Notes under the pieces: generated by a model | Database searches by the model: none | Told to the model about the DNA's origin: nothing | Seen by the model: the letters and a program-made list of their open reading frames with translations, nothing else | From: Vibrio sp. Isolate34 | GTDB taxonomy: Bacteria; Pseudomonadota; Gammaproteobacteria; Enterobacterales; Vibrionaceae | DNA length: 64,000 nucleotides | Assembly: GCF_022397915.1 (NCBI RefSeq) | Contig: NZ_JAKEUO010000008.1 | Coordinates: 93,759 to 157,758, forward strand | Reading direction: 5' to 3' | Part shown: piece after piece, positions 7,245 through 17,077 of the stretch | Layout of the letters: each line of letters begins with the position of its first letter | Numbering within the stretch: position 1 is the stretch's first letter | Program-made: the position numbers and the translations under genes

Positions 7245-8428
7245 TACTTCTTTAACCTATAAAACGTTGCTGACGACACCATTAAGTTTCCGTGTGCATT
7301 CTCACCACCAGAAAGCCTACCTTGTTCACCAAAAGTGAACGGACATATGTACGGAAGCCCATTAAGTACTTGATTTATTTCATCACAAACTTCGTCCATG
7401 TCTTGCTTTAGATTAAGCATTGGGCCTGCGCAAAAGATGTTGATTGCTCCGAGTTTCTCTTCGAGATCCATATCGTTGTAATAAGAAGAATGAATGATAT
7501 TAGCGGCACGGCTTATTAACTGTTGCTTAGAGCCCTGCATTAAGTAGATGGTGTCGCCTTCACTGATGTCGGTGAAAAGCTCGATCCCATTGCACTCTGT
7601 TTCTCTAATCGAGTGAGATAGTTTGAAATATGGGTAGTCATAAGACGAACCGACCTTTCTGCCCAATGGATAAACAGACGACTTTTCAAAGATATAGCCA
7701 TCATCGCTGCCACCTAAATGGAAGTTTGTCCATTCGTTATAAACAGTGACTGCAGGCCTATGGTCTATTTCTAATAATATTCTGTTTCGTACTTTGGTCA
7801 CGGTACCTGAGTAACGTGTAGGTGTGTGACCAGCACTGAATGAGGAATAGATAGATTGGGATGCAAATACGACGGTTAAAGATACACCATTGATAGAAAG
7901 TGACTCTTCGGTAAAGATGCTCCAATTTCCAGAAACCTGATTGTCCGCCGCGCTGCCTCCGATAATGGGTACCTCGGTACCGAACTTATTATCGATGGCT
8001 GCCATCACCTTCTCTTCGTTGCCTGGTGTGGAATGCAGCAAGATAAGATCGGGTATTTCGCCTTCACGATTGGCGTTTTTAAGTGCTCTATCTATCGCGT
8101 TGAAGGTGCTTTGTTCTATAGAGTTGCCAAAGTGTTCGATACCCGTCCCATAGGCGTTGATGCCTGAATCGTAAATGATAAGGACGCCAATAACCGGGCC
8201 AGAATGGAACCCAGTTTCGGTCATAATACCGTGACAAGTGGTACAGCCATGGACGGGAGTGTTTGGGAGAGCATCTACGAAATATCTCTGCACAGCGAGC
8301 GTGGAGTACTCTTCCGTGCAGTAACAAATGAGGCAAGCGATATTCTCAGGGTTTTCTACCCCTTGAAGCAGTTCATCTACTGCGATTTTATCGTCTAGGG
8401 AATAAGAGACTTTTGATAGAAATTTCAT
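7244..8428 (-). CDS. nosP: FIST-domain nitric-oxide sensor NosP-like
   Basis: 394 residues comprising FIST_N (about 25-220) and FIST_C (about 225-370) domains, with the conserved IIGGSAADN and CPFTFGEQG motifs. NosP proteins bind haem and sense nitric oxide, inhibiting autophosphorylation of a co-transcribed kinase; in V. cholerae the neighbour is VpsS, the same arrangement as here. No signal peptide, so cytoplasmic. It is the first gene of the nosP-vpsS operon. Haem and NO binding are family knowledge; no haem ligand can be proved from sequence alone. Confidence 0.85.
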   Translation of the reverse strand: MKFLSKVSYSLDDKIAVDELLQGVENPENIACLICYCTEEYSTLAVQRYFVDALPNTPVHGCTTCHGIMTETGFHSGPVIGVLIIYDSGINAYGTGIEHFGNSIEQSTFNAIDRALKNANREGEIPDLILLHSTPGNEEKVMAAIDNKFGTEVPIIGGSAADNQVSGNWSIFTEESLSINGVSLTVVFASQSIYSSFSAGHTPTRYSGTVTKVRNRILLEIDHRPAVTVYNEWTNFHLGGSDDGYIFEKSSVYPLGRKVGSSYDYPYFKLSHSIRETECNGIELFTDISEGDTIYLMQGSKQQLISRAANIIHSSYYNDMDLEEKLGAINIFCAGPMLNLKQDMDEVCDEINQVLNGLPYICPFTFGEQGRLSGGENAHGNLMVSSATFYRLKK

Positions 8429-8544
8429 AGATTTCTGGAAACTTTATTAATGTCTTCTTTATAACACTTTAATGCATTGTGTTTCACTGATTTGGTAGAT
8501 ATTTTTATCAAAAGCGCTGAGGTGTGTCCAAGTTTTCGCTCTTA

Positions 8545-8910
8545 TTACTCTTTAGAGAGGTTTACAGAAAATGTGCTTATCTGTTGTGGAAATGTAACTG
8601 TTATTGAGGAGCTATTATCATCGGTTTGTAACAGCCAATTTGAAGGCCCTTTATCTTCCAAAATTCCGCTTTCATTGTAGCTAATGATAAATTTGCCAGT
8701 TTTAGATGTTTCGATCGAATACCCTAGCTTATCGTCTGAAATTAAAACATTATGATTATCAATACCAAATTCACAAGGTTTTGAAACTATACAGTTGACT
8801 GTTTCGTTATTATCGTATGTTACTGTTCTCCAAGTAAATGCAGCTATTAAAATAACCAACATGACGATAATTTGAACAAGCCTGCCTTTTGTTAGCTTTT
8901 GTGCCGCCAT
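8545..8910 (-). CDS. Conserved single-span membrane protein, unknown function
   Basis: 121 residues: short basic cytoplasmic N-terminus, one transmembrane helix at about 12-28 (QIIVMLVILIAAF) and an exported domain of about 90 residues with two Cys (CIVSKPC) that could pair. AAGGAG lies 11 bases before the ATG. It is divergent from ccoN, with 258 bases between, and independent of nosP. A small protein occupies this slot in V. cholerae as I recall. No function can be given. Confidence 0.65.
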   Translation of the reverse strand: MAAQKLTKGRLVQIIVMLVILIAAFTWRTVTYDNNETVNCIVSKPCEFGIDNHNVLISDDKLGYSIETSKTGKFIISYNESGILEDKGPSNWLLQTDDNSSSITVTFPQQISTFSVNLSKE

Positions 8911-9168
8911 TATAATCTTTACTCCTTGTTACAAAGTTCAAAGTTTTTAAATAAAAATCCAATTCCAGACCAAGCGTAAGGTTACTACTCTGTCATTGAT
9001 TTGTTAATTCAAGTATAGTGTCGCGTTGAAAATGCCACTTTTTTTTAAAATCAGCAAGTGGAAATAAAGTCCTGAATAGGCTGCATTTCCTTTTCTAATT
9101 TGGGTGGCATTACGACGTGAGTCGTGTTGGAAGTAAAGTGTAGTAAATAAGAAATTGGAAGCATGCAA
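8911..9168. promoter_or_regulatory. Divergent promoter region of the cco operon
   Basis: 258 bases, AT-rich. A TATAGT -10-like hexamer lies at 9014-9019, preceded by TTGTTAATTC at 9001, which resembles part of an ArcA box. The TTGAT and TTCAA half-sites at 8996-9012 are spaced too widely for a standard FNR site. A small ACGAC/GTCGT hairpin lies at about 9113-9126. Oxygen regulation of cco is expected, but no textbook FNR box is present here. Confidence 0.35.
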
Positions 9169-10596
9169 ATGAGCCAAGAAAAGCAGCTTGAACAAAACTA
9201 CAACTATACGGTCGTCCGTCAGTTTACCCTAGTTACAATTTTGTGGGGTATTGTCGGTATGGGCGTTGGTGTTTTGATTGCCGCTCAATTAGTTTGGCCA
9301 CAGCTAAACTTTGATACGCCGTGGTTGACGTACAGTCGTTTACGTCCCCTGCATACTAATGCGGTTATTTTTGCGTTCGGTACAAGTGCGCTGTTTGCAA
9401 CATCATATTATGTTGTGCAACGTACCTGTCAGACGCGTCTCTTTGGTGGCCCTCTCGTAGCCTTCACCTTTTGGGGTTGGCAAGCGATTATCCTGTCGGC
9501 TGCAATTACTCTACCGTTAGGTTTAACCTCTGGTAAAGAATATGCAGAACTAGAATGGCCAATCGATATTGCTATTACTCTTGTGTGGGTAGCTTATGCA
9601 ATCGTGTTCTTCGGAACCATGATTAAACGTAAGACATCACACATTTACGTAGCGAACTGGTTCTTCGGAGCCTTCATCATCACGGTTGCCGTGTTGCACA
9701 TCGTTAACAGCCTAGCTGTTCCTGTATCTGCGTTTAAGTCGTACTCGATTTACTCCGGTGCAATTGATGCAATGGTGCAATGGTGGTACGGACACAATGC
9801 GGTAGGCTTCTTATTGACAGCTGGTTTCCTAGGTATGATGTACTACTTCGTTCCTAAACAAGCTGGTCGCCCTGTTTATTCTTACCGTTTGTCGATCGTT
9901 CACTTCTGGGCGCTTGTGTCTCTGTATATCTGGGCTGGTCCTCACCACCTACACTACACTGCACTTCCAGACTGGACTCAGTCTCTAGGTATGGTTATGT
10001 CTTTGGTTCTGTTTGCTCCTTCTTGGGGTGGCATGATCAACGGTATCATGACTCTATCTGGTGCGTGGCATAAGCTTCGCTACGACCCTATCCTACGTTT
10101 CCTAATCGTTTCTCTATCATTCTACGGCATGTCGACTTTCGAAGGCCCAATGATGGCAATTAAAACGGTTAACGCACTATCTCACTACACGGACTGGACT
10201 ATCGGTCACGTTCACTCTGGTGCGTTAGGTTGGGTTGCAATGGTTTCTATCGGTTCGGTTTACCACTTAGTTCCTAAGCTATTTGGTCAAGAGCGTATGT
10301 ACTCTGTATCTCTAATCAATGTTCACTTCTGGTTAGCAACGATTGGTACGGTTTTCTACATTGTTGCAATGTGGATCTCTGGTGTGATGCAAGGTCTGAT
10401 GTGGCGTGCAGTTAACTCTGACGGTACATTAACTTACAGCTTCGTTGAATCTGTAGAAGCGTCTTACCCGTTCTACTTTGTACGTTTCCTAGGTGGTTTC
10501 ATCTTCCTATCTGGTATGTTCTTAATGGCATACAACACGTACAAAACTGTTTCTGCACCTAAAGATAGCCTTAAAGCTATCGCTCAACCGGCTTAA
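9169..10596 (+). CDS. ccoN: cbb3-type cytochrome c oxidase subunit I
   Basis: About 475 residues, 12 or more transmembrane helices. CcoN holds the low-spin haem b and the haem b3-CuB centre that reduces oxygen. Haem- and copper-binding histidines are visible in [31 protein letters not shown] and [10 protein letters not shown]. The ATG at 9169 is preferred over 9163, since TTGGAA lies eight bases before the former and only two before the latter. First gene of ccoNOQP, 11 bases before ccoO. The enzyme works at low oxygen in the inner membrane. Confidence 0.95.
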   Translation: MSQEKQLEQNYNYTVVRQFTLVTILWGIVGMGVGVLIAAQLVWPQLNFDTPWLTYSRLRPLHTNAVIFAFGTSALFATSYYVVQRTCQTRLFGGPLVAFTFWGWQAIILSAAITLPLGLTSGKEYAELEWPIDIAITLVWVAYAIVFFGTMIKRKTSHIYVANWFFGAFIITVAVLHIVNSLAVPVSAFKSYSIYSGAIDAMVQWWYGHNAVGFLLTAGFLGMMYYFVPKQAGRPVYSYRLSIVHFWALVSLYIWAGPHHLHYTALPDWTQSLGMVMSLVLFAPSWGGMINGIMTLSGAWHKLRYDPILRFLIVSLSFYGMSTFEGPMMAIKTVNALSHYTDWTIGHVHSGALGWVAMVSIGSVYHLVPKLFGQERMYSVSLINVHFWLATIGTVFYIVAMWISGVMQGLMWRAVNSDGTLTYSFVESVEASYPFYFVRFLGGFIFLSGMFLMAYNTYKTVSAPKDSLKAIAQPA

Positions 10597-10607
10597 GGAG
10601 ATTTAGA

Positions 10608-11228
10608 ATGAGCTCAAATTCAAATAATCGCCATGAGTTGGTAGAGAAGAACGTTGGCCTACTAGCGATCTTGATCGTTATTGCTATCAGTTTTGGTGCT
10701 TTAGTAGAAATTACCCCTCTTATCTTCCAAAAGCAGACAACTGAACCTGTAGAAAACCTACGTGTTTACTCTGCTTTGGAAATGGAAGGTCGTGATATCT
10801 ACATTCGTGAAGGTTGTAACGTATGTCACAGCCAAATGATTCGTCCTTTCCGCTCTGAGACTGAACGTTACGGCCACTACTCTGTAGCCGGCGAAAGCGT
10901 TTGGGAACACCCTTTCCTATGGGGCTCTAAGCGTACTGGTCCTGATCTAGCGCGTGTTGGTGATCGTTACTCTGATGAGTGGCACCGTGTTCACCTTATC
11001 GACCCTCGTGAACTTGTTCCTGAATCAAACATGCCTGGTTTTCCATGGCTTGCTGAGAATGTACTTGATGGCAAATTGACTCAACAGAAGCTTGAACTCT
11101 TCCGTAATCAATTTGGTGTTCCTTACACAGATGAACAAATTGCTAACGCTAAACAAGATGTTGAAGGAAAAACAGAGATGGATGCAATCATCGCTTACCT
11201 TCAATCGCTTGGCCACGCAATGAAATAA
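10608..11228 (+). CDS. ccoO: cbb3 oxidase subunit II, mono-haem cytochrome c
   Basis: 206 residues: N-terminal membrane anchor (about 15-38) and a periplasmic cytochrome domain with one haem motif CNVCH (Cys70, Cys73, His74). A methionine in SNMPGFPW is the likely axial ligand. It passes electrons from CcoP to CcoN. AAGGAG precedes the ATG; second gene of the ccoNOQP operon. Length is typical of the family. Confidence 0.95.
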   Translation: MSSNSNNRHELVEKNVGLLAILIVIAISFGALVEITPLIFQKQTTEPVENLRVYSALEMEGRDIYIREGCNVCHSQMIRPFRSETERYGHYSVAGESVWEHPFLWGSKRTGPDLARVGDRYSDEWHRVHLIDPRELVPESNMPGFPWLAENVLDGKLTQQKLELFRNQFGVPYTDEQIANAKQDVEGKTEMDAIIAYLQSLGHAMK

Positions 11229-11237
11229 GGAATAATT

Positions 11238-11414
11238 ATGGACATTATTACATTTCAAAGTGTTTGGACTGTGACTGTTTTTGCTTGCTTCATCGGCATC
11301 GTTTGGTGGGCATACGGCAAAAACCGTAAATCACGTTTCGACGAAGACGCGAACCTAGTGTTTGCTGACGACGAGCCAGCAACAAGTTCTAAAAATGAAG
11401 GAGTGACAAAGTAA
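11238..11414 (+). CDS. ccoQ: cbb3 oxidase small subunit CcoQ
   Basis: 58 residues: N-terminal transmembrane helix (about 8-26, WTVTVFACFIGIVWWAYG), then a basic KNRKSRF stretch and an acidic tail. AAGGA lies before the ATG. The stop overlaps the ccoP start in a TAATG. CcoQ/FixQ stabilises the oxidase, especially CcoP association. Size and gene order leave little doubt. Confidence 0.92.
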   Translation: MDIITFQSVWTVTVFACFIGIVWWAYGKNRKSRFDEDANLVFADDEPATSSKNEGVTK

Positions 11415-12388
11415 TGAGTACATTCTGGAGTATCTGGGTTAGTGCGATTACGATTGGTACCCTAATTGGTTGTGCTGTCTTACTTCGTTGGTGTTTTAAA
11501 GATAAAACAGGCGTTGAAGAAGGTCATGATATGGGCCATGAATACGATGGTATTCGTGAGCTTAACAACCCACTACCAAAATGGTGGACATACCTTTTCA
11601 TCAGTACGATTGTTTTTGCAGCGGTTTACCTTGCTCTATACCCAGGCCTTGGCAACTTTAAAGGTCTACTAGGTTGGACAAGTTCAAACCAAGAAGTTCG
11701 TAGCATTGAAGAGTCTCGCTCTGCAATTGCTGCTGCGCAAGCAAACAAACAGTTAGATGCGTACGCGAAAGAGCTTGATGATGCAGACACCTACTTCGGT
11801 GAAGCATTCAGAAAGCTAGCCCACGACGAAAACGGTTTACGTTCAATCCCTGACATTGCATCAGACGCTGACGCAATCAAAGTGGGTCAACGTTTATTCT
11901 TGCAAAACTGTTCTCAGTGTCACGGCTCTGATGCACGTGGTCAGAAAGGTTTCCCTAACCTAACTGATGACGCATGGCTATATGGCGGTGAACCTGAGGC
12001 TATCGTTACAACAATTATGCATGGTCGTGTTGGCCAAATGCCAGGCTGGAAAGACGCGCTTGGCGAAGAAGGCGTAAAAGAAGTAGTTAGCTACACTCTT
12101 AGCCTTTCTGGTCGTAGCGTAAACGCACGTGAAGCAGAAGCTGGTAAAGCTCGCTTTGTAGTGTGTGCAGCGTGTCACGGTACTGATGGTAAGGGTAACC
12201 CTGCTGTTGGCGCACCTGACCTGACTGACCGCGATTGGTTGTTTGGCGATTCTCGTGCAGACGTAACTGAAACAGTTATGTACGGACGTTCTGGCGTTAT
12301 GCCTGCTTGGAAAGACATTCTAGGCGAAGACAAAGTACAACTGGTTTCATCTTACGTGTGGAGCTTAAGCAACTCAGATAATAAGTAA
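11414..12388 (+). CDS. ccoP: cbb3 oxidase subunit III, di-haem cytochrome c
   Basis: 324 residues: two N-terminal transmembrane helices (about 8-27 and 57-77) and a periplasmic part with two cytochrome c domains, haem motifs CSQCH (166-170) and CAACH (251-255), with GQMPGW and GVMPAW carrying likely Met ligands. It takes electrons from the bc1 complex or soluble cytochromes. Last structural gene of the operon, followed by a terminator at 12399-12428. Confidence 0.95.
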   Translation: MSTFWSIWVSAITIGTLIGCAVLLRWCFKDKTGVEEGHDMGHEYDGIRELNNPLPKWWTYLFISTIVFAAVYLALYPGLGNFKGLLGWTSSNQEVRSIEESRSAIAAAQANKQLDAYAKELDDADTYFGEAFRKLAHDENGLRSIPDIASDADAIKVGQRLFLQNCSQCHGSDARGQKGFPNLTDDAWLYGGEPEAIVTTIMHGRVGQMPGWKDALGEEGVKEVVSYTLSLSGRSVNAREAEAGKARFVVCAACHGTDGKGNPAVGAPDLTDRDWLFGDSRADVTETVMYGRSGVMPAWKDILGEDKVQLVSSYVWSLSNSDNK

Positions 12389-12398
12389 CATTTCAATA

Positions 12399-12428
12399 AC
12401 AGCCTCTTTCTAAGAGGCTGTCTTTCCT
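12399..12428 (+). terminator. Terminator after ccoP
   Basis: A 10-base stem ACAGCCTCTT/AAGAGGCTGT with a 3-base loop, followed by CTTTCCTTT. It separates the structural cco genes from the assembly genes, so read-through or a second promoter must serve ccoH-ccoI-ccoS. Confidence 0.75.
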
Positions 12429-12473
12429 TTATTTTATAACCTCTTCTTTTTATTCTTTTTTGAGATCTTTTTT

Positions 12474-12953
12474 ATGGTAAAGCCTTGGTATAAACAGTTT
12501 TGGCCGTGGTTCTTAATCGCGTTGCCAGCAACAGTAGTTATTTGGACCATTATGACGGTTATTGTGTTTACACAGAACTCCGTAGACCTAGTGACTGAGG
12601 ATTACTATAAAAAAGGAAAAGGCATTAATGTCGACATTTCAAAAGTAAATATCGCCAAAGAGCTAGGCCTATCAGCTTCACTCAATGAGAAAGGTAACTC
12701 TGTTATCATCACATTAGACAAAGGCAAACTTGATCATTTCCCTGCTATTAGTGCAATGTTTGTTCACAGAACACTACCAGACCGCGATTTCACTCAGCTA
12801 CTAACCGCTGATGCGAGAGGCAACTACACCTTGACTCTAGACCACGAAATGCAAGGTCCGTGGTTCATTGAGTTGACGCCGCATGACGAAGAATGGTTAG
12901 TTCAAGGTCGCATGAACTTCCCGATTGAAACTCCTACTCAACTAACGAACTAA
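12474..12953 (+). CDS. ccoH: FixH/CcoH-like cbb3 assembly protein
   Basis: 159 residues: one N-terminal transmembrane helix (about 10-32), then a periplasmic domain with the family segment VTEDYYKKGKGIN directly after the membrane. CcoH/FixH is needed for stable assembly of the cbb3 complex. It begins 45 bases after the ccoP terminator and lies five bases before ccoI. Length and motif fit the family. Confidence 0.88.
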   Translation: MVKPWYKQFWPWFLIALPATVVIWTIMTVIVFTQNSVDLVTEDYYKKGKGINVDISKVNIAKELGLSASLNEKGNSVIITLDKGKLDHFPAISAMFVHRTLPDRDFTQLLTADARGNYTLTLDHEMQGPWFIELTPHDEEWLVQGRMNFPIETPTQLTN

Positions 12954-12958
12954 AGCTT

Positions 12959-15331
12959 ATGTGTGAATCCTGTTATCACTGCGGTGAAGATGTACCAGCG
13001 GAAACGGATTTTGAAGTCGAGATCTTAGGATCGCCTCGTAAGATGTGTTGTCCGGGCTGCGAGACTGTAGCTCAGACAATCGTTGATAGCGGTTTGGTTT
13101 CTTACTACCAATACCGTACCGCTCCCGCTGAGAAAGCGGATCTAGTGCCAGAACAACTTCTGGCACTCAGTCATTATGATAATGAAGACGTTCAATTGGA
13201 GTTTGTAAGGAACTCTGAGAATGTTTCTGAAGTGACATTGTCACTAGAGGGGGTTTCATGTGCAGCATGTGCATGGCTAATAGAGAAACAAGTCTCTTCA
13301 AAACAAGGTGTTGGTAGCATCCGTGTGAATACCACCACTAACCGTGCGCTACTTAGCTGGGACAACACGCAAGTTAAACTGAGCGAGTTGTTATCAGCAA
13401 TCCATACCCTTGGCTACAAAGCGGCGCCCTTCGAGGCAGACCAACAAGAAGCAGCCTATCACCGCTCAATGAAGAACTACTTGTATCGCCTAGGTGTCGC
13501 TGGTCTAGCGACCATGCAGGTGATGATGCTGGCAGTAGCGCTCTACCTTGAAGTGTTTGGTAATCTTGAGCCTGAGTTTAAAAACTACTTCCGCTGGGTC
13601 AGTTTAATCTTCGCGACACCGGTTCTGCTCTACTCTGCGTTACCTTTCTATATCAATGCATGGCGAAGCATCAAAGGCCGAACGTTGGGTATGGATGTAC
13701 CTGTTTCGATTGCTCTTTTGTTTGCCTACGTGGCGAGCTTGGTGGCAACCGTGACAGAGAAAGGAGAAGTTTTCTTCGAATCTATTTCGATGTTTACCTT
13801 CTTCCTTCTGCTTGGTCGTTTCTTAGAGATGAGAGCGCGTCGTAAAGCGGCGGCAGCGAGTGGTAATCTGCTTAAGCTTGTTCCTGCAATGGCGACAACG
13901 TTAGATGGCGACCAAGTTCCAGTAAAAACTTTAAAGGTAGGCGATCAGATTCGCGTATTACCGGGTGAGCATATTCCTGCAGACGGTAAAGTACTTTCTG
14001 GTCGAGTTCACATTGATGAATCCATGCTGACTGGCGAATCTATCCATGTCGTGAAAAACGAAGGCGATACTGTCTTTGCGGGTACATTGAATGGTGATGA
14101 ATCGTTTGAACTGGAAGTGATGACGTCTAAAGCAGATTCAGTGATTTCCAATATTGTACGCCTACAAGATGAAGCGCAATTGTCTAAGCCTCGCATCGCA
14201 GAGATTGCGGATATTGTGGCTCGTTACTTTGTAGCGGTTATCTTGATTATCTCTTTCGGTACTTGGTTCTACTGGCACCAAACTCGTCCAGAAGATGCAT
14301 TCTGGATCATGTTGTCTGTACTGGTAGCGACTTGTCCTTGTGCTCTTTCATTGGCGACACCGACTGCAATTACTTGTTCAACATCCCGTATGGGCAACTT
14401 TGGTATTTTACTGCGTAAAGGCCACGTATTCGAAACCTTGTGTAAAGTGAATCACTTGATCATCGATAAGACGGGTACATTGACTGAGGGTGATATTCGT
14501 ATCAGCCGTGTGGAAACTTTCTCAGAGCTTGATAAAGAGACGTGTTTAAAAGTGGCTGCGAGCCTAGAACAGCATGCTAACCACCCTATTGCGAAAGCAT
14601 TCAAGACTCACGTGTCAGATGATGTTGAAGTCGATTCGGTAAACAACGTTATTGGTTCAGGTATTACTGGTGAGTGGAACGGTCAAGAAGTTGCGATCGG
14701 TAGTAGCGAGTTTATTCTTGGTGAAGTTCAACCAACACAAAGCAACGGTATCTACTTGTCGATGGCTGGACGTCATATCGCTACCTTCACTTATGAAGAC
14801 CCGATTCGTAAAGAAAGCATCGAGTTCATCCAAAAATTCAAAGAAGCGGGTATTAAAACGACCCTGTTGACTGGCGACTCCTTGATTAACGCGAAGCCTG
14901 TAGCTGAAGATATTGGGATCACCGATATTGTCGCGAACGCGAAACCAGAGGATAAGCTTGCTTACCTTAATTCTCGTGACGAAAAGGACATTACCATGAT
15001 GGTCGGCGACGGTATTAACGATGCGCCTATTCTTGCAGGGGCTCACCTCTCTGTTGCGATGGGCGGTGGTACAGATGTAGCTAAAGCATCGGCTGATATG
15101 GTTTTGTTGGGCGACAAACTTGATAGATTACTTAAATCGCGTACATTGGCGCTAAAAACGCGTAAGATAATCCGCGAAAACCTAGCATGGTCATTGGGTT
15201 ACAACCTACTCATCCTTCCATTGGCTGTCGCTGGTTTGGTTGCTCCATACATTGCCGTTGTTGGCATGTCTGCAAGCTCTATTATTGTTGTGTCTAACTC
15301 GTTAAGGCTTTTAAAAGAGCAAGGTAAATAA
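12959..15331 (+). CDS. ccoI: Copper-transporting P1B-type ATPase CcoI/FixI
   Basis: 790 residues. An N-terminal Cys-rich metal region (CYHCGEDVP, CCPGCETVAQ) precedes an HMA domain with the CAAC copper site (about residues 101-104). Eight transmembrane helices include the CPCALSLATPT copper channel motif. The P-domain carries DKTGTLTEG (phosphorylated Asp), and the hinge MVGDGINDAP is intact. CcoI delivers copper for the haem-copper centre of CcoN. Its stop overlaps the ccoS start (TAATGG). Family length and all catalytic motifs are present. Confidence 0.95.
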   Translation: MCESCYHCGEDVPAETDFEVEILGSPRKMCCPGCETVAQTIVDSGLVSYYQYRTAPAEKADLVPEQLLALSHYDNEDVQLEFVRNSENVSEVTLSLEGVSCAACAWLIEKQVSSKQGVGSIRVNTTTNRALLSWDNTQVKLSELLSAIHTLGYKAAPFEADQQEAAYHRSMKNYLYRLGVAGLATMQVMMLAVALYLEVFGNLEPEFKNYFRWVSLIFATPVLLYSALPFYINAWRSIKGRTLGMDVPVSIALLFAYVASLVATVTEKGEVFFESISMFTFFLLLGRFLEMRARRKAAAASGNLLKLVPAMATTLDGDQVPVKTLKVGDQIRVLPGEHIPADGKVLSGRVHIDESMLTGESIHVVKNEGDTVFAGTLNGDESFELEVMTSKADSVISNIVRLQDEAQLSKPRIAEIADIVARYFVAVILIISFGTWFYWHQTRPEDAFWIMLSVLVATCPCALSLATPTAITCSTSRMGNFGILLRKGHVFETLCKVNHLIIDKTGTLTEGDIRISRVETFSELDKETCLKVAASLEQHANHPIAKAFKTHVSDDVEVDSVNNVIGSGITGEWNGQEVAIGSSEFILGEVQPTQSNGIYLSMAGRHIATFTYEDPIRKESIEFIQKFKEAGIKTTLLTGDSLINAKPVAEDIGITDIVANAKPEDKLAYLNSRDEKDITMMVGDGINDAPILAGAHLSVAMGGGTDVAKASADMVLLGDKLDRLLKSRTLALKTRKIIRENLAWSLGYNLLILPLAVAGLVAPYIAVVGMSASSIIVVSNSLRLLKEQGK

Positions 15332-15567
15332 TGGAAAGTTTATACATACTCATTCCAATCGCGATCGTACTCGTGTGTATCGCTGTTGGTATTTTTCTAT
15401 GGGCCGTTAAGAGCGAACAGTTTGAAGACCTTGAGCGCCAAGGCCACAACATTCTGTTTGATGAAGACGAAAAGGCTCACAACTATTCGGACAACAAGCC
15501 TGTTAAGAATGAAAAAGCCAATACAGAAAGCCAACCTAACTTAGATAAAAAGAATGATGACGCCTGA
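15331..15567 (+). CDS. ccoS: cbb3 oxidase maturation protein CcoS
   Basis: 78 residues: one N-terminal transmembrane helix (about 3-27) followed by FEDLERQGHNILFDED, the CcoS/FixS signature region after the membrane, and a charged Asn/Lys-rich tail longer than in many homologues. CcoS is required to insert haem and copper into CcoN. It overlaps ccoI upstream and the next membrane gene downstream (14 bases), so the three are translationally coupled. Confidence 0.92.
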   Translation: MESLYILIPIAIVLVCIAVGIFLWAVKSEQFEDLERQGHNILFDEDEKAHNYSDNKPVKNEKANTESQPNLDKKNDDA

Positions 15568-16231
15568 TTGGATCGGAGCTTTTGTTGTTGGATTGATCGG
15601 CGCGGGACACTGCATGGGAATGTGTGGTGGTATCGCGTCACTTCTTTCGATTGGTAACACGAAGCCTTCCCCTGTTATCCCTCTCCTATATAACCTTGGA
15701 CGCTTATTAAGCTATGCCGTGATTGGTGGCGTGATAGGTGGAGCAATCTCTTCGATTGGCCAGCTCAGCGATTTTAATGCCTTGCTCGGTTGGTTGCGTC
15801 TATTTGCTGCTGTCTTTATGATCATCTTAGGTTTATACATTGGCAAATGGTGGTTTGGCTTGTTGTTCTTTGAAAAAGTCGGACAGAAGCTTTGGCGTTA
15901 TATCTCTCCAATCGGTAAGTATTTTCTTCCGCTCAAACACCCAAGCCACGCCCTGCCTTTTGGTTTTATCTGGGGTTGGCTTCCATGTGGTCTTGTTTAC
16001 TCAATGCTAACGTGGGCTGCGGTATCGGGAAGCTGGTACAACGGAGCGGGTATCATGCTTGCCTTCGGTTTAGGGACGCTTCCAACGATGCTGACCGTTG
16101 GTATGGGCGCTAATTTCCTCAAGAAACTGCAACAAGCTGACTTATTTCGCCAACTAGGCGCAATTTTAATCCTCATTTACGGTTTCTATACCGGTTATAT
16201 GGCATTGCAGCTCATTATTTATACCGTATAG
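15554..16231 (+). CDS. UreH/TauE-like membrane protein of the cbb3 assembly cluster
   Basis: 225 residues, about six transmembrane helices. The first helix carries GAGHCMGMCGG, with a repeat-like FIWGWLPCGLVYSML later, the Cys-Gly signature of the UreH_2/DsbD-like family. Members next to ccoS are thought to help metal or cytochrome maturation, but the substrate is uncertain. The name sulfite exporter often given to it is only a superfamily label. It overlaps ccoS and is followed 86 bases later by fnr. Confidence 0.8.
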   Translation: MMTPDWIGAFVVGLIGAGHCMGMCGGIASLLSIGNTKPSPVIPLLYNLGRLLSYAVIGGVIGGAISSIGQLSDFNALLGWLRLFAAVFMIILGLYIGKWWFGLLFFEKVGQKLWRYISPIGKYFLPLKHPSHALPFGFIWGWLPCGLVYSMLTWAAVSGSWYNGAGIMLAFGLGTLPTMLTVGMGANFLKKLQQADLFRQLGAILILIYGFYTGYMALQLIIYTV

Positions 16232-16280
16232 CCATCCTTTAAATCCGGTTTTTTTACTACCCAACTGGATAAAGGAATGC

Positions 16281-16301
16281 TAAAATATTGACGTATATCA
16301 A
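16281..16301 (+). promoter_or_regulatory. FNR box over the fnr promoter
   Basis: TTGACGTATATCAA at 16288-16301 matches the FNR consensus TTGAT-N4-ATCAA at nine of ten positions. It directly follows a TAAAAT -10-like hexamer (16281-16286), so it would cover the start point, and it lies 16 bases before the fnr ATG. This position predicts negative autoregulation by FNR, as known for E. coli fnr. Confidence 0.75.
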
Positions 16302-16317
16302 ATAGTGAAAGATTGTT

Positions 16318-17064
16318 ATGATTTCTGAAAAGCCTGTGACGAAACGTGTTCAGTCTGGCGGCTGTGCAATCCATTGCCAGGATTGTAGTATTAGCCAGCT
16401 CTGTATTCCGTTTACTTTGAATGAATCTGAACTCGATCAACTTGATCAGATCATTGAGAGAAAAAAGCCTATTCAAAAAGGCCAAGAGTTATTTAAAGCC
16501 GGTGACGAGCTTAAATCTCTATATGCTATTCGCTCTGGAACGATCAAGAGCTACACGATTACCGAGCAAGGTGATGAGCAGATTACTGCATTCCACCTAG
16601 CGGGCGATCTTGTTGGCTTCGATGCGATTACTGGTGACCTACACCCTAGTTTCGCACAAGCACTAGAAACTTCTATGGTATGTGAAATTCCATATGAGAT
16701 TCTCGATGACCTATCAGGAAAAATGCCTAAATTGCGTCAGCAAATTATGCGCCTGATGAGTAACGAGATTAAAGGTGACCAAGAAATGATTCTGCTTCTT
16801 TCTAAAAAGAACGCGGAAGAGCGTCTTGCTGCATTCCTTTACAACCTTTCTACTCGCTTCTCTCAACGTGGCTTCAGCCCACGCGAGTTCCGCTTAACGA
16901 TGACTCGTGGCGATATTGGTAACTACCTTGGTTTGACTGTTGAAACAATCAGCCGTCTTTTAGGTCGTTTCCAAAAAGCAGACATCTTGAGCGTTAAAGG
17001 CAAATATATCACTATCGAAGATCACGATGCGTTGATGGAACTTGCTGGCGTTTCAAAAGAATAG
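16318..17064 (+). CDS. fnr: FNR, oxygen-sensing transcription regulator
   Basis: 248 residues. Cysteines at 16, 20, 23, 29 and 122 match the E. coli FNR numbering for the 4Fe-4S cluster ligands (20, 23, 29, 122). A cyclic-nucleotide-like sensor domain is followed by a CRP-type helix-turn-helix with [18 protein letters not shown], whose E--SR contact residues recognise TTGAT. It controls the switch to low-oxygen and anaerobic respiration. It lies downstream of the cbb3 cluster that it probably regulates, with an FNR box over its own promoter. Confidence 0.96.
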   Translation: MISEKPVTKRVQSGGCAIHCQDCSISQLCIPFTLNESELDQLDQIIERKKPIQKGQELFKAGDELKSLYAIRSGTIKSYTITEQGDEQITAFHLAGDLVGFDAITGDLHPSFAQALETSMVCEIPYEILDDLSGKMPKLRQQIMRLMSNEIKGDQEMILLLSKKNAEERLAAFLYNLSTRFSQRGFSPREFRLTMTRGDIGNYLGLTVETISRLLGRFQKADILSVKGKYITIEDHDALMELAGVSKE

Positions 17065-17077
17065 TCTAGATATCAAT

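Noticed and set aside
8996..9012. Possible FNR box before ccoN
   Set aside because: TTGAT and TTCAA half-sites are present but the spacing is three bases too wide for the consensus, and the promoter position does not fit.
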